Below are positions 26,983 to 36,201 of a DNA stretch of 64,000 bases, piece by piece (within the stretch, counting starts at the first letter, position 1; each line of letters begins with the position of its first letter). The position numbers and the translations under genes are program-made. This stretch comes from Myxococcales bacterium 68-20 (GTDB lineage Bacteria > Myxococcota_A > Polyangia > Polyangiales > Polyangiaceae), in contig MKVQ01000008.1 in NCBI GenBank assembly GCA_001899635.1, positions 132,320 to 196,319 of the forward strand, given 5' to 3'. Below the pieces are notes generated by a model, which worked only from the letters and a program-made list of their open reading frames with translations, was not told where the DNA came from and searched no databases.

Positions 26983-28491
26983 ATGTTCATCGTCACCCCC
27001 CTCCTGACCGTCCTCGATGCGCTCGTCGTCGGCTACGTGTTGGTCTTCTTCCTGATCAACGTGGTCTTCGTCGCGCTCAGCTCGAGGGCGATCCGGAGGG
27101 ACCTGGCCGTGGAGGACGTCCGCCCGGCCCTCGGGCGAGCTCACGACCGTTTCCTTCCGACCGTCACGCTCCTCGTCCCGGCCTACAACGAGGAGGTCAC
27201 GATCTGCGAGAGCATCGAATCGCTCCTCCGGCTGCGCTACCCGAGCTTCGAGATCGTCATCTGCAACGACGGATCGAAGGACAAGACGGTCGACGTCCTG
27301 CTCCGGAAGTTCCACTTCGTCCGGACCGAGCTCGACTACGACCCGCAGCTCGCGAGCGCGAAGATCCGTGGCTTCTACGAGGTGCGAGGTCCGCTCCCGC
27401 CTGGGCTGACGCGCCTCGTCCTCATCGACAAGGAGAACGGCGGCAAGGCCGACGCCTTGAACGCGGCGATCAACGTCTCGCAGGGCGAGTTCGTCACGAG
27501 CATGGATGCCGATAGCTTGCTCACGCCGGACGCGCTCCTCCTCGCTGCTCGCCCGATCGTGGACGACCGTGAAGGTGTCGTCGCCGTCGGCGTGCAGGTC
27601 GGGATCTCGAACGGGTCGCTCGTCGAGAACGGCCGCGTCGTCGAGATGCGGCTCCCGAAGGCGTGGATCGCGCGCTTCCAGATCGTCGAGTACATGCGTT
27701 CGTTCGCGCAGGGACGCGTCGCCTTCGCCGCGCTTCGCTCGCTGCTCGTGCTCTCCGGTGTCTTCGCGTTGATGCGCCGCGACCTCGTCGTCGCGATCGG
27801 CGGCTTCTTGACGAAGACGATGCAGGCGAAGGTCGGCATCGAGTACTGCGGTGCCGGCGTCCACACGGTCTGCGAGGACATGGAGATCGTCGTGCGTCTC
27901 CATCGCTACCTCCTCGACAAGAAGCTCCCGGGCAAGATCGAGATCCTGCCGTTCCCGACGGCTTGGACCGAGGCTCCCGAGAACTACAAGGACATCGGCA
28001 AGCAGCGTTCGCGCTGGTATCGAGGCCTGCTCGAGGTCCTCAACTATCACCGCGCGATGATCGGCAACCCGCGCTTCCGCCAGATCGGGCTCTTCTCGCT
28101 CCCGTACCAGCTCCTCTTCGAGGCGCTCGCTCCGATCATCGAGTGCGTGGGCTACGTGGTCCTTCTCGTCACCCTCGCGCTCGGGGTGCTGTCGGTGAAG
28201 TCGCTCCTCACGTTCCTGGCGCTGGCGGCCGCGATCAACCTTTGCCTCAGCGCGCTCTCGGTCCTCCTCTGCGTCCGCACGGAGGCCGGTCCTCACGGAT
28301 CGGGCCTGGCCCTGTTCAACTACGAGCGCACCCGCGATCTCCTTCTCCTTCTCTTCGCCGGCTTCATCTCGAACTTCGGCTATCGGCAGTACCTCGTTGC
28401 CTGGCAGCTCAAGGGGCTCTGGGACTTCCTCAAGGGCAAGCAGGGTTGGGACAAGTTCGCCCGCAAGGGCTTCGCGCCGAGGCCGACGTGA
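26983..28491 (+). CDS. Processive family-2 glycosyltransferase (exopolysaccharide synthase-like)
   Basis: 502 residues from the ATG at 26983; an in-frame TTG 24 bases upstream is a weaker choice. One N-terminal membrane helix (LVVGYVLVFFLINVVFVAL) is followed by a GT-2 domain. VTLLVPAYNEEVTI binds nucleotide, VICNDGSKDKT holds the first Asp, SMDADS is the DxD metal site, CEDMEI carries the catalytic base, and KQRSRWYRG is the QxxRW motif of processive synthases such as cellulose and PNAG synthases. Four C-terminal membrane segments follow. It should polymerise a sugar from a UDP donor and pass the chain through the membrane. It overlaps the next gene by four bases (GTGA), starting a five-gene operon. 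Confidence 0.9.
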   Translation: MFIVTPLLTVLDALVVGYVLVFFLINVVFVALSSRAIRRDLAVEDVRPALGRAHDRFLPTVTLLVPAYNEEVTICESIESLLRLRYPSFEIVICNDGSKDKTVDVLLRKFHFVRTELDYDPQLASAKIRGFYEVRGPLPPGLTRLVLIDKENGGKADALNAAINVSQGEFVTSMDADSLLTPDALLLAARPIVDDREGVVAVGVQVGISNGSLVENGRVVEMRLPKAWIARFQIVEYMRSFAQGRVAFAALRSLLVLSGVFALMRRDLVVAIGGFLTKTMQAKVGIEYCGAGVHTVCEDMEIVVRLHRYLLDKKLPGKIEILPFPTAWTEAPENYKDIGKQRSRWYRGLLEVLNYHRAMIGNPRFRQIGLFSLPYQLLFEALAPIIECVGYVVLLVTLALGVLSVKSLLTFLALAAAINLCLSALSVLLCVRTEAGPHGSGLALFNYERTRDLLLLLFAGFISNFGYRQYLVAWQLKGLWDFLKGKQGWDKFARKGFAPRPT

Positions 28492-29777
28492 GCGTCGCCG
28501 TCGTCGCGCCGAACGAGCCGCCGATCGTTGGCATCGTCGTGGACGAGACGGCGCCTGCGCGCTCGGCCGTCATCGCCGCGATCGAGGCCGCAGGCGCGAG
28601 GTTCGAGCTGTGGACGCCGGCGACGGCGATCGCGAGAGGCGCTGCGGCGGAGGCTGTCGTCTTCGACCTCGCGGCGTCGTCCCTGGAGCGGCTGCTTCCG
28701 GTGGCGGCGGTGCTCGACGGCGATCCGAGGACCCGTTGGAAGCCTCGGGTCTTCGTCGTCGACGAGGACGTGCCGGCGTCCCGGCTCGCGTCGTTCGGCG
28801 CGGGCGCGCTCGTGCCGGCGATCGCGTCGCCCGAGACGTTCGGCCTCGCGATCGAGCGCGCGCTCGAGCAGGCGCAGGCGCGCCGCGACGCCCACGCGCT
28901 CGCGCGATCGAGCGTCGATGATCTCCGCGCGCTCGAGCGGACCCTCGTGGCCGTGCAGCAGGACGGAGCGACGCTCTCGCACGACGCGCGCGTTCTCTTC
29001 GGGGTCATCCTCGGCTTCGCGGCGAACATGCGCGACGGCTTCGCCGGACCGATCACGGAAGAGCAGCGCCAGCACGTCCAGAACATCCTCGACGCCTCCA
29101 ACGACGCGGCGACGCTCCTCGAGCGCTACGCCAGCGCATTGCGCCGAGCGATACCGAGGTCGAGCGAGCCCGCACAGGCTACGGCAGCTCGCGTGGCGAC
29201 GCGACAGCATCACGATCTCGGCGAGCTGGTCCGGGCGACCGTCGCGCTCTTCCACGGCATCGCCTCGGCGAAGCAGATTCGGCTTGCTGCCGAGGCGTCC
29301 CGCGCCTTATTCGCCTGGTGCGATCCGATGCAGGTGAAGCAGGCGCTCGTGAACCTCCTCAGCAATGCGCTGAAGTTCACGCCTGCAGGTGGTCGCGTGA
29401 ACGTCTCCGTCCGTCCGGGCCCGCTCGATCCCGCTCGGTCCGCGGCGATGGCGAGGCCCGACGTCGAGATCGTCGTCAGCGACACCGGGCCGGGCATTCC
29501 GGAGCACGAGCGCTCGCGCGTCCTCGAACGCGGCGTGCGGCTCGAGCGCGATCTCGCGATGCCGGGGACGGGGCACGGGCTGGCGATCGTTCGGGACGTC
29601 GCCGAGCTGCACGGCGGTCTGGTGCGCATCGACGAGACTCCCGGCGGCGGAGCTTCGATCGCGCTCGTCGTTCCTGCCGATCGGCGCGGGCGCAGCGGGG
29701 AGCAGGCCGCCGTGAGCGTTTCCTCCGCGCCGCCGCGCGCCTACTCCGTCCCGCCGTCGTCGGCGCGTTCGACTTGA
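28488..29777 (+). CDS. Sensor histidine kinase with degenerate receiver-like N-terminus
   Basis: 429 residues starting at the GTG that overlaps the glycosyltransferase stop. Residues 1-125 look like a receiver domain (VVFDLAASS at the phospho-acceptor position), but the conserved Lys after strand 5 is missing. The dimerisation helix holds TLSHDARVLFGVILGFA with the phospho-acceptor His. The ATPase domain has NLLSNALKFTPAGG (N box), VSDTGPGIPEHE (G1) and GTGHGLAIVRDVAELHGG (G2). There is no membrane segment, so it senses a cytoplasmic signal. Its position between the synthase and a lone receiver suggests that it controls polysaccharide production. Confidence 0.9.
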   Translation: MSVAVVAPNEPPIVGIVVDETAPARSAVIAAIEAAGARFELWTPATAIARGAAAEAVVFDLAASSLERLLPVAAVLDGDPRTRWKPRVFVVDEDVPASRLASFGAGALVPAIASPETFGLAIERALEQAQARRDAHALARSSVDDLRALERTLVAVQQDGATLSHDARVLFGVILGFAANMRDGFAGPITEEQRQHVQNILDASNDAATLLERYASALRRAIPRSSEPAQATAARVATRQHHDLGELVRATVALFHGIASAKQIRLAAEASRALFAWCDPMQVKQALVNLLSNALKFTPAGGRVNVSVRPGPLDPARSAAMARPDVEIVVSDTGPGIPEHERSRVLERGVRLERDLAMPGTGHGLAIVRDVAELHGGLVRIDETPGGGASIALVVPADRRGRSGEQAAVSVSSAPPRAYSVPPSSARST

Positions 29778-29791
29778 GAAGAGACCCCTGA

Positions 29792-30166
29792 ATGAGCCGC
29801 ACCGGCGCACATATCCTCCTCGTCGACGATCACCCGAAGGCCCTCGAGCCGTTCGAGATGCGACTCAAGGCCCTCGGCCATCGGACGACGACCGCTCACA
29901 ACGGCGAGGTCGCGATGGGGATCGTCGAGCGCGATCGCCCCGATCTGGTCGTCCTCGACGTGACGATGCCGGAGATGAACGGCTACCAGGCCTGCCGCGC
30001 GATCAAGCGCATCGATCCGAAGATCGGCGTCATCATCCTCACGGCAAAGACCGAGGCCGCGGATCGATTCTGGGCGTCGCAGTCGGGCGCGGACGATTTC
30101 CTCAACAAGCCCATCGATCCCGCCGCGCTCGTCCAGCGGATCGAAGCGCTCCTGACCCCTTCGTGA
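29792..30166 (+). CDS. Single-domain response regulator (CheY-like)
   Basis: 124 residues, receiver domain only. Acidic pocket residues Asp12-Asp13, phospho-acceptor Asp56 (VVLDVTMPEMNG), Thr84 (ILTAKT) and Lys106 (LNKPID) are all present, so it should be phosphorylated normally. It lies 14 bases after the histidine kinase and four bases before the HEAT gene. With no output domain it must act through protein contact, plausibly on the HEAT protein or the glycosyltransferase encoded beside it. Confidence 0.92.
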   Translation: MSRTGAHILLVDDHPKALEPFEMRLKALGHRTTTAHNGEVAMGIVERDRPDLVVLDVTMPEMNGYQACRAIKRIDPKIGVIILTAKTEAADRFWASQSGADDFLNKPIDPAALVQRIEALLTPS

Positions 30167-30170
30167 CGAC

Positions 30171-33100
30171 GTGAGCGCCACCTCGCTCGCCGCATGGATG
30201 GCCGTGACGCTGGTGGTGGGCGCCATCGTCCCGACCATCTTCGTGCTCGCGCGCGAGGCCGTGCGACGTCGCTTCACCCGAGCGGCGCTCGCGCGCGTCG
30301 CGGAGGCGATGAAGGCGACCGTGGGCGAGGGCGATGTCGCCGCGGTCGCTGCTCAGCTGCGCGAACGCTTCGACTCGTCGACGGTGGAGCGTGCGGTCGA
30401 GCAGCTGCTCCGCTCCGAGGACGAGAAGACTCGGATGGGAGGGGCAAGGCTCTTCACCGAGCTCGGTCTCGTGGCGCGCCATTCGAAGGTCCTCCGCGAG
30501 GCCCGGAAGTGGAGCGAGCGGGCGCACGCGGCGGAGGTCCTCGGCCTCGCGGGCGCCTCGGACGCCGTGCCCGCGCTCGTCGCGGCGATGAACGACCGCT
30601 ACGAGGACGAGAGCTCGGTCAAGGCGGCGGCGACAGCCGCGCTCGCGAAGCTCCGCGACGCCACCGCGATCCCGCTCCTCGTCAGCGAGCTCGGTGCGCG
30701 GGGCGAGGGATCGGCGCGCAGCGTGGCCGAGGCGCTCGTGGCGTTCGGCGCGCTCGCGGTGACGCCGCTGCTCGAGCTCCTCGCCGATCCGAGCCGCGCC
30801 ACGGCGCGCGTCTGGGCGGCGCGCGTCCTCGGGCGCATCGCCGACACCCGCGCGACCGAGGACTTGATCACACGTCTCCACGATCGCGACGACCTTCTCC
30901 GGATGGCCGCGGCGGAGGCGCTCGGGTCGATCGCCGACGCGCGCGCGGTCCAGCCGCTCATCCGGGCCACGCTGCGTGACCCCGCTCCGCAAGTGCGTGC
31001 CCATGCAGCGGCGGCCGTCGCTCGGATCGAGGGGGAGCGCGCGATGGACGTGCTGGTCGCCGCCCTCGCGGACCCCGACTACGCGACCCGCCTCCGCGCG
31101 CTCGAAGCATTCGAGGCGATCCGCGCCCCCGACACATCGCATCTCGAGTCGGCGCTGCGTGATCCGAACGTCGACGTCCGCCGTCGAGCCGCGCTCGCGC
31201 TCGAGCGTGTCGGCTACCTCGATCGTATAGTGACGCAGCTCACGAGCGGTGCTCGCTCCGAACGCGACCGAGCCTACGCCGCGCTGCTCGAGCTCGGCAA
31301 CGTGGGGCTCCTCGACTCCGTCGCCGCTTACATCCATCACGAGTCGTTCGAGGTCCGCGCCCTCGTCGCGCGCATTTGCGGCGAGCTCGGCGTCGTGCGC
31401 GTCGCGCCGATCTTGAAGAGCCGGCTCAACGACGAGTCGTGGCCCGTGCGCGCGGCGCTCGTCGAGGCGCTCGGCCGGATCCGGGCGCCGGAGACCTCGG
31501 ACGCGATCGTCGAGCTGCTCCATCGCGATCCCGAGGAGCCGGTCCGCGAGGCCGCCGCCGATGCCCTGACGAACTTTCCTCCCGGCGAGCTCATGGCGCA
31601 CATCGAAAAGCTCACCACCGCCTATGACGCAGGGAGCGTCGTGGTGCGCACCCAGATGGTGATCCTCGTCTCGAGGTTCGAGGGCAACGCTGCCGATCCG
31701 CTCCTCGTCCGCGCGAGCATCGACGCGAGCGACGCGGTACGCCTACGCGCGGTGACCGCGCTCGGTGATCGGACCGGAGAGGCTCGCGTCCAGGCGCTCG
31801 TCGCTCGCCTGACCGACGCATCGCTCGACGTCCGGATGGCAGCCGTCGCCGCGCTCGGAGGCGCCGCGAGCACCGAGGCCTTCGAGGGGCTCCTCGGCGC
31901 GCTCGCCGGCGCCGCGCCGGCCCTTCGCGATCGCATCGCCGAGTCGCTCTCGCGGGGCGCGCGGCAGCAGCTCTTCCTCCGCCTCGACGAGCTCGAGAAG
32001 AACTCGTCGCTCGACGTGCGTCTCGGCGTGGCGTGGACGCTCGGCAAGTGTGGTGACCCTGCGGGCGTCTCGGCCCTCGCTCGGTTCCTGCGCGATCAGA
32101 GCGCAGAGCTCCGCGCGAGCGCCGCCGGCGCGCTCGCGAAGATCGCCGACGGCGCCGCTCGTGACGCCCTCATGACGGCCGCCGAGGACCCCAACGGGAG
32201 GGTTCGCGCCGCCGTCATGAACGCGCTCGGGCGTGCACCTGCCGGAGACGCCCGCGTCGTCGCGGTGCTCGAGCGAAACACGCGCGATCCCGACCCGTTC
32301 GTCCGCAACCGCGCGCTCGTCTCGCTCGCCTGTGTCGCGCAGGGCGCGCTCGAATCTCGCCTCGCGGAGCTCGGACGCGAGGCCACTCCCGCTGCCCGCC
32401 TCGTCGCTGCCGCCGTCGTCGGAACCGAGCGCGCGCTCTCTCTCGTCCTCGAGGGGATCGCGTCCCCCGGGGTGCTCGACGATGTCCTCGTGTTCCTTGC
32501 GCACGAGGACCCGGCCGTCCGCGCCGCGTTCTTTGCGGCCGTCCACCTCGAGGATCCCGCCGCGATCGGGCCCGCACCGGCCGACGTCCCCGGGCTCGTC
32601 GCGCAATACGAGTCGCTCCTTCGGACGAGCCTCGACGTCGCCTCACGTCGGTTCGCCGTTCGCGCGCTCGGCCACCTCTCCGGCGGCCGCAGCGCGGATG
32701 TCCTTGCTGATGCGCTCACGTCCGACCCAGCCGAGGTCGTTCGCCGCGAGGCCGCCGAGGCGCTGCATCGCCGCAGCGACGACGCCATCGCACGCAAGGC
32801 GCTCGTGCGGGCCGTCGGCGATCCGAGCCCCGAGGTCGCTCTCCGTGCGCTCGCAGCGCTCGCTCGCCGACGTGATGCGGAGGTCGCTACTGCGCTTGCG
32901 CTCCGGCTCGGCGCCGGGCCGCCGGAGGTGCAGCGCCTGACCGAATCGACGCTGGCCGACATCCATCGTGACGATCCGTGGCCGTTCCTCGATCGGATGA
33001 TGGGCGTCGACGTACCCGAGCTGCTCGTGCCGGCGGTGCGCGTCCTCCAGCAGATGGGGAATCCGGTGACCGCGCCGCTCCTTCGCGAGCTCGTGCGATC

Positions 33101-33803
33101 GCGCTCGCCCGCGCTGCGTGCCGCGGCGGTCCGTGCGCTCGGCGCGCTTCCGTCGCCCGATCTCACCGTCCTCGCGTCGATGGCCGAGGACCCGAGCGAG
33201 GAGGTGCGCCTCGCGATGCTCGAGACGATGATCTGGACGGGGGAGTCGCTCCTCCGCGCGAACCCGCTCCGGAACGATCCGGCGGTTCGTGTCCGTGCGG
33301 CGCTCGCGACCTCGCTCGCGCGCTTCGAAGGAGCGGCGACGAAGACGGCGCTCAAGGTCGTCGGCTCGCTCCTCGACGACGCCTCTCCGGTCGTCCGTGC
33401 GGCGGCGCTCGCGACCCTCATGGAGAGCAGCGACTCTGCCGGTCTGCACGAGTTCATGCGCGTGTGGCCGTCGACGGCGCTCGACGTGCGGTTCGAGCTT
33501 CGCGTCGAGCCGCGGGCCGCTTCGATCACCGAGACCCTCGCGGAGTCGCTCACCACGAGCACCGAGGGAGCGCTCAGGCGTGCGGCCGTCACCGCGATGG
33601 GCGCGCTCGGCGTGGCCGGCGTCGAAGAGAGGCTCGCACCCGCGCTCCAGGATCCGTTGCCCGACGTACGCGTTGCGGCCATCCAGGCGCTTGCGGCGCT
33701 CGAGCTCCCGTCGGCTCGAGCCCGGATCGCGCAGATGGCGTCGGACCCCGATCTCTCCGTCCGCGAGGCGGCGCGACGCTCGGTCGTGCGGACGGTCGGA
33801 TGA
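30171..33803 (+). CDS. 1210-residue membrane-anchored HEAT-repeat protein
   Basis: It starts at the GTG at 30171, four bases after the response regulator stop. An N-terminal membrane segment (AAWMAVTLVVGAIVPTIFVL) is followed by about thirty HEAT/PBS-type repeats of 30-36 residues, with recurring motifs such as VRAHAAAAVARIEGERAMDV, VRRRAALALERVG and VRVAAIQALAALELPSARAR. No enzyme domain is seen. HEAT solenoids bind proteins; here the likely partners are the neighbouring receiver or the glycosyltransferase. The cytoplasmic side is expected for the solenoid. Its last codons overlap the start of the following lipoprotein gene. Confidence 0.9.
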   Translation: MSATSLAAWMAVTLVVGAIVPTIFVLAREAVRRRFTRAALARVAEAMKATVGEGDVAAVAAQLRERFDSSTVERAVEQLLRSEDEKTRMGGARLFTELGLVARHSKVLREARKWSERAHAAEVLGLAGASDAVPALVAAMNDRYEDESSVKAAATAALAKLRDATAIPLLVSELGARGEGSARSVAEALVAFGALAVTPLLELLADPSRATARVWAARVLGRIADTRATEDLITRLHDRDDLLRMAAAEALGSIADARAVQPLIRATLRDPAPQVRAHAAAAVARIEGERAMDVLVAALADPDYATRLRALEAFEAIRAPDTSHLESALRDPNVDVRRRAALALERVGYLDRIVTQLTSGARSERDRAYAALLELGNVGLLDSVAAYIHHESFEVRALVARICGELGVVRVAPILKSRLNDESWPVRAALVEALGRIRAPETSDAIVELLHRDPEEPVREAAADALTNFPPGELMAHIEKLTTAYDAGSVVVRTQMVILVSRFEGNAADPLLVRASIDASDAVRLRAVTALGDRTGEARVQALVARLTDASLDVRMAAVAALGGAASTEAFEGLLGALAGAAPALRDRIAESLSRGARQQLFLRLDELEKNSSLDVRLGVAWTLGKCGDPAGVSALARFLRDQSAELRASAAGALAKIADGAARDALMTAAEDPNGRVRAAVMNALGRAPAGDARVVAVLERNTRDPDPFVRNRALVSLACVAQGALESRLAELGREATPAARLVAAAVVGTERALSLVLEGIASPGVLDDVLVFLAHEDPAVRAAFFAAVHLEDPAAIGPAPADVPGLVAQYESLLRTSLDVASRRFAVRALGHLSGGRSADVLADALTSDPAEVVRREAAEALHRRSDDAIARKALVRAVGDPSPEVALRALAALARRRDAEVATALALRLGAGPPEVQRLTESTLADIHRDDPWPFLDRMMGVDVPELLVPAVRVLQQMGNPVTAPLLRELVRSRSPALRAAAVRALGALPSPDLTVLASMAEDPSEEVRLAMLETMIWTGESLLRANPLRNDPAVRVRAALATSLARFEGAATKTALKVVGSLLDDASPVVRAAALATLMESSDSAGLHEFMRVWPSTALDVRFELRVEPRAASITETLAESLTTSTEGALRRAAVTAMGALGVAGVEERLAPALQDPLPDVRVAAIQALAALELPSARARIAQMASDPDLSVREAARRSVVRTVG

Positions 33804-35071
33804 TGCGTCGGCTCGGCAGTCTTGGCGGCCTTGCTGGCCTCGCGCTCGTGCTTGCGTGCTCCGCCCCCGCGTCGGCGCCGCCGGCGCGCTCGGCCTCCGC
33901 GTCGACGGCCAGTGCGATGGCCTACCTCCGGGGGGCGCTCGTGCCCTGGCCGTCTTCGGATTCATCCGCGCGGCTCGCGCTGACGGATCCCGAGTCGCGT
34001 CGCGTCGCCACCTACGACAGCGCGCTGATGGTGCTCGTCCTGATCCGAAACGGCAGCAGGGAGGAGGCGGCGAGCGTGATCGAGGGGCTTGCCGGTCTCC
34101 AGCGGCCGGACGGCTCGCTGCCGTTTTCGTTCGAGCTACCCCGACCGGACGAGCGGGTCGCGTACGTTCGCTCCGGAGCCGTGGCCTGGGTCGGCTATGC
34201 CGCGGCCGAGTACCTCGACTCCGATCGCCGCGGTCCCGCGCGCGATCGGGCCCTTGCTCTTGCGCGCGGCGCGGCCGACTACCTGATCGGGCGTCAGGTC
34301 CTGCAGCCGGGCGATCCTCGTGACGGTCTCGTTCGCGGGGGCGAAGGCACCTATCGCTACGACGTCGACGCGCGAGGGCGATTGCGCGAGGTGCTCGAGG
34401 CCGAAGACATCGCCTGGACGTCGGTCGAGCACAACGTCGACACGTTCTTCTTCCTGCGGGCGCTCGCACGCGTCACCGGTGAGGCGCGCTACGCATCCGC
34501 GGCGGCGCGGATCGCCGCCGGCCTTGCTCGAACATGGAGCGGGGCGCGCGGGCAGCTCGCGCGCGGGGTCGACACGACCGGCGCCGACGACGTCTCCGCG
34601 CTCGACTGCGCATCGTGGGGCTCGGTCTTCCTCGGCGCCTCGGGCGATCGCGAGCGCGCCGAGACGTCGGCCGCGATCGCCGACGCTGCGTTCGCCTCGT
34701 GCGATCCGCGTTCGTCCGCCCGTGGGCACCGCTTCCAGCGACGAGGTCCGCTCGTCGAGGGCGAGGTCTTGCTACGCGTCCTCGGTCCGAAGCTCCCGGC
34801 GCGCGACTGGGCGGATCTCGACGCGGTCTGGCCCGAGGGATCCGCGGGCGTCGCGCTCGCGGCGTGGCGCGTGGGGCGCGCCGACCGCGCGCGCATCATC
34901 CTCGACGAGCTCGAGCCGCTCCGATCGCCGGATGGATCGCTGCCGACCTTCACCGTCGACATCCCGTTCGTCTTCGACACGAAGCCGAGCATCGCGGGGA
35001 CGGCTTGGGTCGAGCTCGTGCGATTCGAGCTCAGGCGTTCGCCCGACCGCCCGACGTTCTGGGCGCCCTGA
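33800..35071 (+). CDS. Lipoprotein with (alpha/alpha)-barrel glycan-active enzyme-like domain
   Basis: 423 residues starting at the ATG that overlaps the HEAT gene stop (ATGA); a second ATG follows directly. The signal ends at a lipobox (LALVLACSAPA). The body is a helical toroid resembling GH8/GH9/GH88 and lyase folds, with twin motifs RPDGSLPFSFELP near residue 110 and SPDGSLPTFTVDIP near 380 that mark symmetric halves. Conserved Trp/Asp/Glu positions such as AEDIAWTSVEHNVD may form the active site. Placement at the end of the synthase operon suggests that it trims or processes the exported polysaccharide, as BcsZ does in cellulose operons; this is inference. Confidence 0.85.
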   Translation: MMRRLGSLGGLAGLALVLACSAPASAPPARSASASTASAMAYLRGALVPWPSSDSSARLALTDPESRRVATYDSALMVLVLIRNGSREEAASVIEGLAGLQRPDGSLPFSFELPRPDERVAYVRSGAVAWVGYAAAEYLDSDRRGPARDRALALARGAADYLIGRQVLQPGDPRDGLVRGGEGTYRYDVDARGRLREVLEAEDIAWTSVEHNVDTFFFLRALARVTGEARYASAAARIAAGLARTWSGARGQLARGVDTTGADDVSALDCASWGSVFLGASGDRERAETSAAIADAAFASCDPRSSARGHRFQRRGPLVEGEVLLRVLGPKLPARDWADLDAVWPEGSAGVALAAWRVGRADRARIILDELEPLRSPDGSLPTFTVDIPFVFDTKPSIAGTAWVELVRFELRRSPDRPTFWAP

Positions 35072-35086
35072 TCCCTGGCGTACCCG

Positions 35087-36055
35087 TCAGGCGCGGAGCT
35101 CGATCGGCAGCGTCATCAGCTCGTGAAGGATCGCGTCCGCCTTCTTGCCCTCGACGACGCCCGCTGCGAGCGCGCGGAAGATGGGCGCGCGCACGCCGGC
35201 GGCGTCGGCCCAGCGTGTGACGTACGGGATCAGCTCGAGCGCCTCGACGCGGAGCTCGGCGGCCTTCGCGGCCTCCGCCGGCGAGAATCCCTTGGCGAGC
35301 GCTTGGCCGACGAGGACCTCGGGGCGCTCGGTCTGAGCGATCGACGCGAGCAGATCGCCGTAGCCCGCGAGGCCGAGGAGCGTCTTCTCTTCTCCACCGG
35401 CGGCCGCGGCGATGCGCGATGCCTCGCCGACCGCGCGTGAGATCAGCGCAGCGACGAGCCCGGGGCTCGTCTGCATCGCCTGCGCGTAGCCGACCGCGAT
35501 CGTCAGACACCCGACGAGCGCGCTCGCCCACTCGAGGCCACGGAGGTCGTTCGTCGGATACACGCGAAGCGTCGGTGAGCTCAGCGCCGCCGCCGTGATC
35601 TCGCTCACCTCCGGGTAACGCGAGCCGACGACGACGACGGACGGGCGCCCCGCGAGGATGTCCTGCGCGAGGGCAGGGCCGCCGAGCGCGCCCATTCGGC
35701 GGACCGACGTCTCCTCGCGGATGACCTCGGAGATCGTGCGGAGCTCGTCTGCGCCGCCGCTGTCGTGGACGAGCCCGCGGACGCCGTGAACGACGTAGTG
35801 GTCGCCCTGGACGTGATCGCCGAGCTCGCGGGTCACCGAGCGCGCGGCTCCCGAAGGGACCGCGAGGACGATCAGGCGCCCGTGCTCCGCGGCCTGCTTC
35901 ATCTCGCGGACGATGCGAACGCCCTTCGGCAGCGAGCCGCTCAGGTCGCGTCGCGAGAGCACGACCACGTCGCTCTCCGCCCGCGCGGCGGCGGCGGCGA
36001 GCGCCAGCCCCCAGGCGCCGCCGCCGATGACGGCGACTTTGTGCTGGTGGCTCAT
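35087..36055 (-). CDS. GpsA-family glycerol-3-phosphate dehydrogenase-like protein with altered active site
   Basis: 322 residues with a clear NAD-binding Rossmann start (VAVIGGGAWGLALA) and a ribosome site (GGGGGGAGG). The family motif GGPALAQDILAGRPS is present, and the C-terminal half follows GpsA throughout, including LAGYGDLL. However, the catalytic lysine normally in a KGLE-type motif is Arg93 (GVRGL), and the second lysine in the ALKN motif is Val181 (SALVGCLTIAVG). The Arg/Asn pair of the RNRxxG motif is also changed (ERPEVLVG). It may have lost the classical reaction (dihydroxyacetone phosphate to sn-glycerol-3-phosphate) or use another substrate. A canonical GpsA probably exists elsewhere. 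Confidence 0.85.
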   Translation of the reverse strand: MSHQHKVAVIGGGAWGLALAAAAARAESDVVVLSRRDLSGSLPKGVRIVREMKQAAEHGRLIVLAVPSGAARSVTRELGDHVQGDHYVVHGVRGLVHDSGGADELRTISEVIREETSVRRMGALGGPALAQDILAGRPSVVVVGSRYPEVSEITAAALSSPTLRVYPTNDLRGLEWASALVGCLTIAVGYAQAMQTSPGLVAALISRAVGEASRIAAAAGGEEKTLLGLAGYGDLLASIAQTERPEVLVGQALAKGFSPAEAAKAAELRVEALELIPYVTRWADAAGVRAPIFRALAAGVVEGKKADAILHELMTLPIELRA

Positions 36056-36201
36056 GATCGGTGCCTCCCCCCGTTCGACCCGTTCGACCGTCGATCCCGC
36101 GCCATGGCTGAGTCAAGGTATCATGGCTCGAACAGCAGGGGTGGCCGTCTCCCGCGTTTCGCGGCATGGTGTGCGGCTCGGGAGCACCCCCCCTTCATCG
36201 C

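Noticed and set aside
32096..33682. Long minus-strand frames opposite the HEAT gene.
   Set aside because: Ser/Arg/Ala-rich antisense of a repetitive GC-rich gene.
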